Part shown: in pieces, positions 5,907 through 10,229 of the stretch | Numbering within the stretch: the first letter of the stretch is position 1 | How the letters are laid out: the number at the start of each line of letters is the position of its first letter | Assembly (NCBI GenBank): GCA_005223375.1 | Contig: RXOD01006482.1 | Location: 1 to 10,229, forward strand | Length of the DNA stretch: 10,229 nt | DNA from: Amoebophrya sp. AT5.2 | Lineage: Eukaryota; Sar; Dinophyceae; Syndiniales; Amoebophryaceae | Reading direction: 5' to 3' | The notes under the pieces: model-generated | Told to the model about the DNA's origin: nothing | Databases searched by the model: none | What the model saw: only the letters and a program-made list of their open reading frames with translations | Made by a program: the position numbers and the translations under genes

Positions 5907-8841
5907 ATGAAGATGTACCAGCAGAATTTTTCCCAGCACAACCTCGCGCCAGGGCACGCGGGCGGCGGGCATCCACCGGCACCGCAGTATGGGACGCAGA
6001 AGCGGCTACCAAATCCGGTCATCGTTGCCAACGAAGCAATCGGCTACGTCAGCATGTGTACTTCAAGAGATTCAGGAAAATGATTGAGATTCAATTTTAT
6101 CGATTTGGTCCTGAACCTGATGCCACCCAAATTAAATTTTTTCCAGCAACCAACATCTATCGCCACACCCTCAATCGAAAAGGTAACGACACCCGATGGC
6201 GGTTAAGGTTAAGAACATGTGCGTTAAGAGGCAGGACGAGCTGATGAACCGGGTGCAGGTGTGTGTGGGGGGGGGAAAGCAGGGGCAGCAGGGGAGCGGG
6301 GGTAGGGGACTTGCCTTGCGTACTTGTCGCGCCGGAGCTGTTTCGGGCCTCTGGCTCTGCGGCTTGGGATCCGCGACAGCACTGCGTGAAGGGTGGGGCT
6401 CAGGCTTTCTGTCCGACCTATGAAGAGAAGCGGAACGGGGGAGAAGTAGGCTGGCTTCGGGCTACTCTCTGCGAGTCAGTGTCGCGGTGGGGCGTGCCTC
6501 GAGCACTACTTCGATGTCTCTCTGGGACACCAGGAGGCATCCAGACGCGAGTCGGCGTCGGCTAGGGCTACTCCTACCTACTCGCGGGGTGCGCAGAGGA
6601 TGGCATTTATAGGAGCCAAGCCGGCTTTAGTCCCGCGCTTTGCTTTCTTTATTTGTCAGCTCGTAAAATGCGTCACGGCGTAATGCCTTCTTTCCTTTTT
6701 CCTTCCGTTTTGTACTTTGTCAGCTTGTCTTTTTTAATTGTAAAAACCGCCAGACCATCTCACTAAAATCAAAAAGGTAACGACACCCGATGGCGGTCGT
6801 ATGGGCAGGACGAGCTGATGAACCGGGTGAAGGAGAGTCGGCAAAAGTTCATCGGGAAAGAGTTCCTGATCGGGTTCAGCTCCCAGCATCTCCAGGGAAA
6901 GCGTATCCACGTGTCGGGCATGGACCAGGCGAAGTTTCACTGCGAACTTCTGAGTTCGAGCAGCGGATCCGACAACAACAGCGCATCCAGCTCTGGAAGC
7001 AATGTTGAAAAAATAACGTTCTCGCCCGCCCCACGAGTGGGCATTCCGTTCGATCGCTCGCCAGTGCAGGATGCGGTAGGGCGATACCTGCCTTTTAACA
7101 AGTCTTTTGGCCGCTCGGCGATTTTTGTTTTAGAAAACGCATCATGATAATTCGTGTATGTGGTCAAAACATAGTACGGCGAGGTTACAATGTCTGCCCC
7201 AAAGTAGAAACAAATGCGATTTGTTGCTCAAGGCTGCAAGTGATGCCAACAAATTGATGTGGTCACGACAGAAATACAACATTCCGTCGCCGTCGCTGGA
7301 GGATTACTACAAGGAAACGGGGGACGCCCGATCCTCCGGCTCGACCACCTCAAGTGCGGGCAACGAGGGCAACAAGAGCCGCTCCCCAAAACGCCTCTCC
7401 ATGGCGCAAAGGCAGATGGCCGTGCTGGTACAAATCCGATTATTTTCATTTCGATTTGTAGTTTTTGTTGTCCTTGTCCAAGTGATGTTGTCGATCCTGC
7501 GCTCACTCTCTTCAAGAACAAAATGAGTCAGTGAATAGTGGATGAAATGAAATCAATCACTTCGGCCGATCAGAGCGAGAGGGATAAGTCAGGGACCAAT
7601 TCCACGACGGCATGTACGGGAAACGATAGCTCCGAGTTGGAAATGGCCACTGAGTTGGTGAAGCTGAACATTTCGAACCTAGTTCCGATCGGCAGCCTCG
7701 CCGCACAGCACGAGGTACTTACTTTTGAAACCGATACCGAATCGGTCGCTCGGTTTTTGGAAGTGGAGGAGCACCGCAGATTTGTTTCATCAACCACCGC
7801 AAATTTGTTTCTCAAAAGTGATTATTTCCTCCTTAAATAAATAACAGGCCCACGCCCTTTCCCGGAGCGGTCCTTGGTCTAATCAGTGGGATTCCAACCA
7901 CAGCAACGGTCAGCAATCTCGTTCGTGGAACGGCAACCTCACCTTCGAACGCATCGAGCGCAAGGTGCAGCAGGCCATCTTTTTTTTCAAAGGCCAGCCG
8001 CCGGTGGGAGCGAAGGACCAGACCATATTCAACCGCGAGTTGTTCCAGTCGCTGAACGCGCGCTATCGCACCGATGAGCTCCACCGCCTCGACATCCTCG
8101 AGATCCTGCTGAAAGCGAAAAAGGTCTCCTTCCTGAACATCCAATGTAAGGAGCTGTGTCTGTGGGAAGACGACGAGAGGAATTTGAAGCTGGATAAGGT
8201 GAACATCGAGACGAACACAAAGAGGCTGAGAATAAAAAATATGGACGCAGCGAGACACAAGCATAAGATGAAAGGTACTGCACAGTGGCCAGGGCCACCG
8301 TTTATCTTGTGGGTTGAATAAAACGATAACGTTAACGAACAAAGACAAACTTTATTAATTTGATCAAGATGAAGTGAAAACGAAAAGGAAAAGTACTGAC
8401 CCGGTCATATCTTACAAACCAGAGCAAAACGTCATGTACGGGCTTGCTCTCCACGCCGTGCGCCCTGCCTGCATCGGTAACGGCAGTGTGAACTTCGCGC
8501 AGTTTGACTACGGCCTTCCCAGGGACGCAAAATTCGAGAACCAGCTCTACACACGGTTCGTGAAGTTTGTCAAGTACGGAATGTGCGAGCGGTGCCAGCA
8601 CTACTATCTGGAGCGTGGCTCATCTTCGTCGGCAGCGGCGGCCGCCCGCGCCGCGGCGCAGCAGCAGGTCGGAGTGAGCCAGGGCTCGGGGATGGGGGTC
8701 GGAGGCGTGAGCGGCGGCCAGGGCACGACGCTGTTCGGCGGAATGCACCAGCAGCGCCCGCCGATGTTTTCGGGCGGGCCGGGAGGTGGGCACGTCGGTG
8801 GCGCCGCAGCGGGGCAAATGAGCTTCAGCACGAGAGACTGA
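5907..8841 (+). CDS. Uncharacterised Gly/Gln-rich protein, seven-exon gene
   Basis: I do not recognise this protein. The best gene model joins 5907-6057, 6147-6182, 6777-7075, 7134-7427, 7574-7714, 7848-8145 and 8369-8841. It totals 1692 nt, is in frame throughout, encodes 563 residues and ends at TGA 8839. All introns are GT-AG. Residues 1-35 are Gln/His/Pro/Gly-rich (MKMYQQNFSQHNLAPGHAGG), followed by NPVIVANEAIGYVS. The middle has acidic/Ser-rich spacers (SSSSGSDNNSASSSGS) between more ordered blocks such as ESRQKFIGKEFLIGFSSQHL, LTFERIERKVQQAIFFFKGQ and ELHRLDILEILLKAKKVSFL. The last exon has an ordered block (EQNVMYGLALHAVRPACIGN to CERCQHYY, with C479 and C482 as a lone CxxC pair), then a tail of Ala, Gln, Gly and Met. 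No signal peptide or membrane helix is visible, so it is probably soluble. Low-complexity ends hint at a scaffold or RNA/protein-binding role, but that is only a guess. Acceptors of exons 4 and 7 are uncertain (alternatives 7233 and 8375). The 5907 ATG is chosen because it opens this frame right after an acceptor-like AG; the ATG at 5913 is equally possible. Confidence 0.6.
6058..6146 (+). other. Intron 1 of the uncharacterised gene
   Basis: This is an 89-nt intron with donor ATGT|GTACTTC and acceptor ATTTTTTCCAG|CAACC, preceded by an A/T-rich tract. The exon 1 frame hits TGA at 6081 if not spliced. Removing the intron joins GYVSM to S-TNIYRHTLNRK in phase 1. The acceptor is strong; the donor was picked because it is the nearby GT that gives the right phase. 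Confidence 0.55.
6157..6256 (+). repeat. Exon-segment repeat, left copy (5' edge of intron 2)
   Basis: This copy matches 6748-6830. Two perfectly identical 26-nt blocks (6178-6203 with 6772-6797, and 6230-6255 with 6804-6829) are linked by unlike spacers of 26 nt here and 6 nt in the right copy. To the left of the first block the similarity continues weakly (CGCCA-ACC, CTCA, AATC). The 20 extra bases here shift the frame, so this copy cannot encode the block GNDTRWR...QDELMNRV continuously; only the bases before 6183 are exonic in my model. Confidence 0.85.
6267..6308 (+). repeat. G-run cluster with G-quadruplex potential
   Basis: Five G tracts occur within 42 nt on the + strand: nine G at 6267-6275, then runs of 4, 4, 5 and 4 at 6282, 6291, 6298 and 6305. 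The loops are 2-6 nt. This satisfies the usual G-quadruplex pattern with four or more G per tract. It lies in the 5' part of intron 2, so the structure could form in pre-mRNA. Confidence 0.8.
6652..6730 (+). repeat. Short direct repeat around a pyrimidine tract in intron 2
   Basis: TTTGTCAGCT occurs twice (about 6653 and 6717), each time followed by a short string containing GT. Between them is a pyrimidine-rich run (ccttctttcctttttccttcc). The second copy ends in a textbook acceptor (tactttgtcag at 6723), but using it would run into the in-frame TAA at 6764. Confidence 0.5.
6748..6830 (+). repeat. Exon-segment repeat, right copy (coding copy, start of exon 3)
   Basis: This is the second copy of the 6157-6256 segment. 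Here the two 26-nt identical blocks are separated by only six bases (cgtatg). The frame reads G-NDTRWRSYGQDELMNRVKES without interruption into the rest of exon 3, so this is the functional copy. The part left of 6777 is intronic. Confidence 0.85.
7076..7133 (+). other. Intron 3 of the uncharacterised gene (acceptor uncertain)
   Basis: The donor is GATGCG|GTAGGGC at phase 0. The acceptor TTTTTGTTTTAG|AAAACG gives a 58-nt intron. An alternative acceptor, TTGTTGCTCAAG at 7232, also keeps frame and gives 157 nt. The acceptor AG at 7132-7133 sits in the centre of a perfect inverted repeat GTTTT-AG-AAAAC. Without splicing, the exon 3 frame ends at TGA 7145. Confidence 0.5.
7428..7573 (+). other. 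Intron 4 of the uncharacterised gene
   Basis: The donor is GTGCTG|GTACAAATC at phase 0, and the acceptor CGGCCGATCAG|AGCGAGAG gives 146 nt. An 8-bp inverted repeat, TACAAATC (7429-7436) with GATTTGTA (7453-7460), begins one base inside the donor and could place it in a hairpin. Frames on both sides close with stops in the intron, which supports splicing in this interval. The acceptor base is less sure. Confidence 0.5.
7715..7847 (+). other. Intron 5 of the uncharacterised gene, with terminal inverted repeats
   Basis: The donor is CACGAG|GTACTTAC. The acceptor is CCTTAAATAAATAACAG|GCCCAC, with a T/C-rich stretch before it. Length is 133 nt, phase 0 on both sides. ACTTTTGA at 7721-7728 is the exact inverse of TCAAAAGT at 7812-7819, near the two ends. 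A second 7-bp pair, AAACCGA (7728-7734) and TCGGTTT (7750-7756), forms an internal hairpin. This is the best supported intron of the gene. Confidence 0.65.
8146..8368 (+). other. Intron 6 of the uncharacterised gene
   Basis: The donor is ATCCAAT|GTAAGGAG, a near-consensus site, at phase 1. The acceptor TTTGATCAAG|ATGAAG gives 223 nt. TTGATCAAGATGAAG|TG, six bases further on, is equally in phase. A TTATTAATTTG string before it could hold the branch point. CGTTAACG (about 8330-8337) is a perfect 8-bp palindrome within the intron. The frame stays open until TAA/TGA codons near 8319, so retention would give a shorter, different C-terminus. Confidence 0.55.
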
Positions 8842-8952
8842 GTGGAAATAAGTACGTTAAAGAAAGTATCTATGCTGTTCCTTGGGTGGAGATCAATGTG
8901 ACGTGGTGGACTCGTTACGGATGTACAGAGACGGGCAGGGGGTGTTGGGGGC

Positions 8953-8968
8953 GCTTCCTATAGGAAGC
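8953..8968. repeat. Perfect 16-bp palindrome
   Basis: GCTTCCTATAGGAAGC is its own reverse complement. It lies 112 bp after the stop codon of the uncharacterised gene and could form a cruciform or RNA hairpin in the 3' UTR, or serve as a dimeric protein-binding site. A looser stem, CGATTC (8981-8986) with GAATCG (8999-9004), follows closely. Confidence 0.85.
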
Positions 8969-9380
8969 TCTAGGTTCTTCCGATTCAAGAAATTCCGAGA
9001 ATCGAATCAATAGGCACACGACGATTTGTTTCTGCTATGTTTGCTACGTACTCAAAAGATGCTATTGTCTTGTTTCTGGATACGCTACAAAGAAAGGGGC
9101 TCCAAGGGTCCAATCACAAGTTCGGTTTTGCAATCAGAAAAAGGCTCATTTCGTTTTTGTTTGTAATGGTGGCTACACTCAAAACATTTCGAAGAAACCC
9201 AAGGTTCATTTAGATTCCCGATGCACTCAAACATGTGCCTTCGGGTACAATCTGTATTCTGGAGTGTTACCTAGACGATAAATGCGGCTGTGTGCAACTA
9301 GACGAGCTTTTGCGCAGACCAATATGTATGAGGAGAACTACTACGGGGTACAGCCTCGTCTCGGATGGAAGTAACTGCGT

Positions 9381-9399
9381 GTAAGACCGTCTTACGGTC
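9381..9399. repeat. Overlapping alternative hairpins
   Basis: GACCGT-CTT-ACGGTC (9385-9399) is a perfect 6-bp stem with a 3-nt loop. Shifted by four bases, GTAAGA-CCG-TCTTAC (9381-9395) is a second perfect 6-bp stem using overlapping bases. Only one can form at a time in a single strand. Confidence 0.75.
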
Positions 9400-10115
9400 G
9401 TCCGGAGGTAAGAAACACGCACCAGCTGCTAGTGCTGCGTAGCAGAGGCGGCTGCGCATTACAACAATTGTACAAAAGGCTTCACTTGTATAGGATTCGG
9501 ATTTACGTACGCTCGCTCTCTACTGTTGTACCCAAGTTTGGCTTTGTTTAAATTCCTCAGTTTAAAACTGCTCTATCTTCGAGAAGTAGGAGGTGGAATT
9601 CGCGAGCTTTTTGGTCGTCCGTCGAATGGGGGCGGTCGGGCGTTGGAAGTTTGCTCAAAATCAAATGATTCGTTGGATTTTGGTGTCGCGGCGCTTGTTG
9701 GCCCTGCAGCCGATATTGCAGAAAAACGGGAATCTTCAGGACAAAACCTATACAAACCTCTGGTGCGACCGCGGGCGCGGCCGCGCCAATAATCAACGCA
9801 CACCTTTTTTGCCGATTATATATCAGCCTGTTCACTGTCTCTGCCGCTTTTTCTTTGTGCCACGCGGTCCTCGGTCGAGGAAGGCGTTTCTTGTGCCGGG
9901 TGCAAGCAGCAACTCTCTTCGTGCCGTGGTCTCTGCTCTGCATTGTGATCAGTGTTACCTTATTTTATCAAGTCGAGGAATCGATGTGATACAGATACGA
10001 TAACGCGATAATGTGACGCCACAGAGTTGTTTGCCAAAGCTAGCTATCTATCAGAGATGTGGTGCAGCTGCAGCCGGCCTTCTCCCCGGCGTAAAGAGAA
10101 GAATTCAGCAGAAGT

Positions 10116-10145
10116 GCCCGTGTAACGACGGGCCGCAAAGCGGCC
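10116..10145. repeat. Two adjacent GC-rich inverted repeats
   Basis: GCCCGT (10116-10121) pairs with ACGGGC (10128-10133) across a 6-nt loop. GGCCGC (10131-10136) pairs with GCGGCC (10140-10145) across AAA. The two stems share three bases. They lie near the right edge in DNA with no open frame of note, so they may belong to a structured RNA or a leader of a gene beyond the window. Confidence 0.65.
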
Positions 10146-10229
10146 GCGCAAGGGAACGATATACTAGTGAACCGCAGGCCGCACAGCTAGCAGCTAGTTA
10201 CTTAGATTTAGGGGTTGTAAAAAACCATC

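Larger units (their letters stand above)
6183..6776 (+). other. Intron 2 of the uncharacterised gene, bounded by exon-derived direct repeats
   Basis: This is a 594-nt intron with donor AAAAG|GTAACG (strong) and acceptor ATCAAAAAG|GTAACG (weak, but the only AG between the in-frame TAA at 6764 and the conserved coding start). Donor and acceptor are the same AGGT found in each repeat copy. Any junction inside the 26-nt identical block therefore gives the same mRNA, and cDNA alone could not resolve the exact site. Its 594 nt is a multiple of three, but it contains in-frame stops (for example TAA at 6764). The interior holds a G-rich tract and a long pyrimidine run at about 6683-6722. It is at least 2.5 times longer than the other introns. 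Confidence 0.6.
8842..10229. other. Gene-poor region downstream of the uncharacterised gene
   Basis: Nearly 1.4 kb without a gene I can support. Open frames of up to 136 codons occur on both strands between 9526 and 10003, but they overlap each other, have no family motifs and lack low-complexity or domain character like the real genes. No tRNA or rRNA signature was found. The visible structure is a set of small perfect palindromes and hairpins (8953-8968, 8981-9004, 9385-9399, 10116-10145). An AT-rich string gattatatatc at about 9814 could be a promoter element for a gene to the right. Confidence 0.55.

Noticed and set aside
5792..6244. 150-codon open frame that enters the exon 2 reading frame without needing intron 1
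   Set aside because: Its first 100 residues overlap exon 1 in another frame and look random (Arg/Ala-rich). The 5907 frame gives a coherent Gln/Pro/Gly-rich start, and a strong acceptor precedes 6147. It remains a fallback if intron 1 is not confirmed.
6724..6776. Use of the textbook acceptor tactttgtcag (6723) as the end of intron 2
   Set aside because: It gives the wrong phase and meets the in-frame TAA at 6764 before the conserved coding block. The only AG left is at 6776.
9324..9374. Small frame encoding MYEENYYGVQPRLGWK, just after a possible acceptor cag
   Set aside because: The composition looks protein-like and could be a terminal exon, but at 16 codons with no upstream exon in phase it is unsupported.
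9557..9943. 128-codon reverse frame and overlapping + strand frames of 88 and 136 codons
   Set aside because: Three overlapping frames on two strands have no motifs or plausible start context and composition unlike the two real genes. Chance openness is the simpler explanation.

Overview
The window looks like nuclear DNA of a protist eukaryote. The left gene is one very long, low-complexity-rich reading frame that joins eukaryotic-style Kelch repeats to a LicD/fukutin-type domain. The right gene is only readable as a protein if several GT-AG introns are removed. There are no bacterial operon features. GC-rich coding DNA, Ser/Thr/Ala/Gly homopolymer tracts, both genes on the + strand, and introns carrying inverted or direct repeats at their ends would suit an alveolate (dinoflagellate or syndinian such as Amoebophrya). 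That placement is an inference from style, not a demonstrated identity.

Layout. Positions 3-4916 (+) are the 3' part of a large gene, open through the left edge, with 1637 residues visible. In order it has a Lys/Glu-rich disordered segment, about five Kelch repeats, a long linker, one or two membrane helices, a Gly/Tyr-rich stretch, and a LicD-type nucleotidyltransferase/phosphotransferase domain. The LicD domain is split by roughly 250 residues of Ser/Thr/Ala-rich sequence. Positions 4917-5906 are intergenic or untranslated. Positions 5907-8841 (+) hold a second gene, which I reconstruct as seven exons (563 residues) of unknown function with a Gln/Pro/Gly-rich start and a Gly/Gln/Met-rich tail. 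Positions 8842-10229 contain no gene I can support, but do contain several perfect small palindromes and hairpins.

The most interesting structure is in gene 2. Its 594-nt second intron is bounded by two related copies of the same exon segment (two 26-nt identical blocks per copy). The presumed splice sites are the same AG|GT in each copy, as expected if the intron arose by insertion or duplication. Introns 4 and 5 carry 7-8 bp inverted repeats close to their splice sites, reminiscent of introner-type elements. In gene 1, the pairing of a Kelch propeller with a LicD domain in one membrane protein is an unusual architecture, possibly a lineage-specific glycan or phospho-sugar modifying enzyme.

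Nothing in the sequence links the two genes functionally. They share only orientation and a taste for low-complexity insertions.
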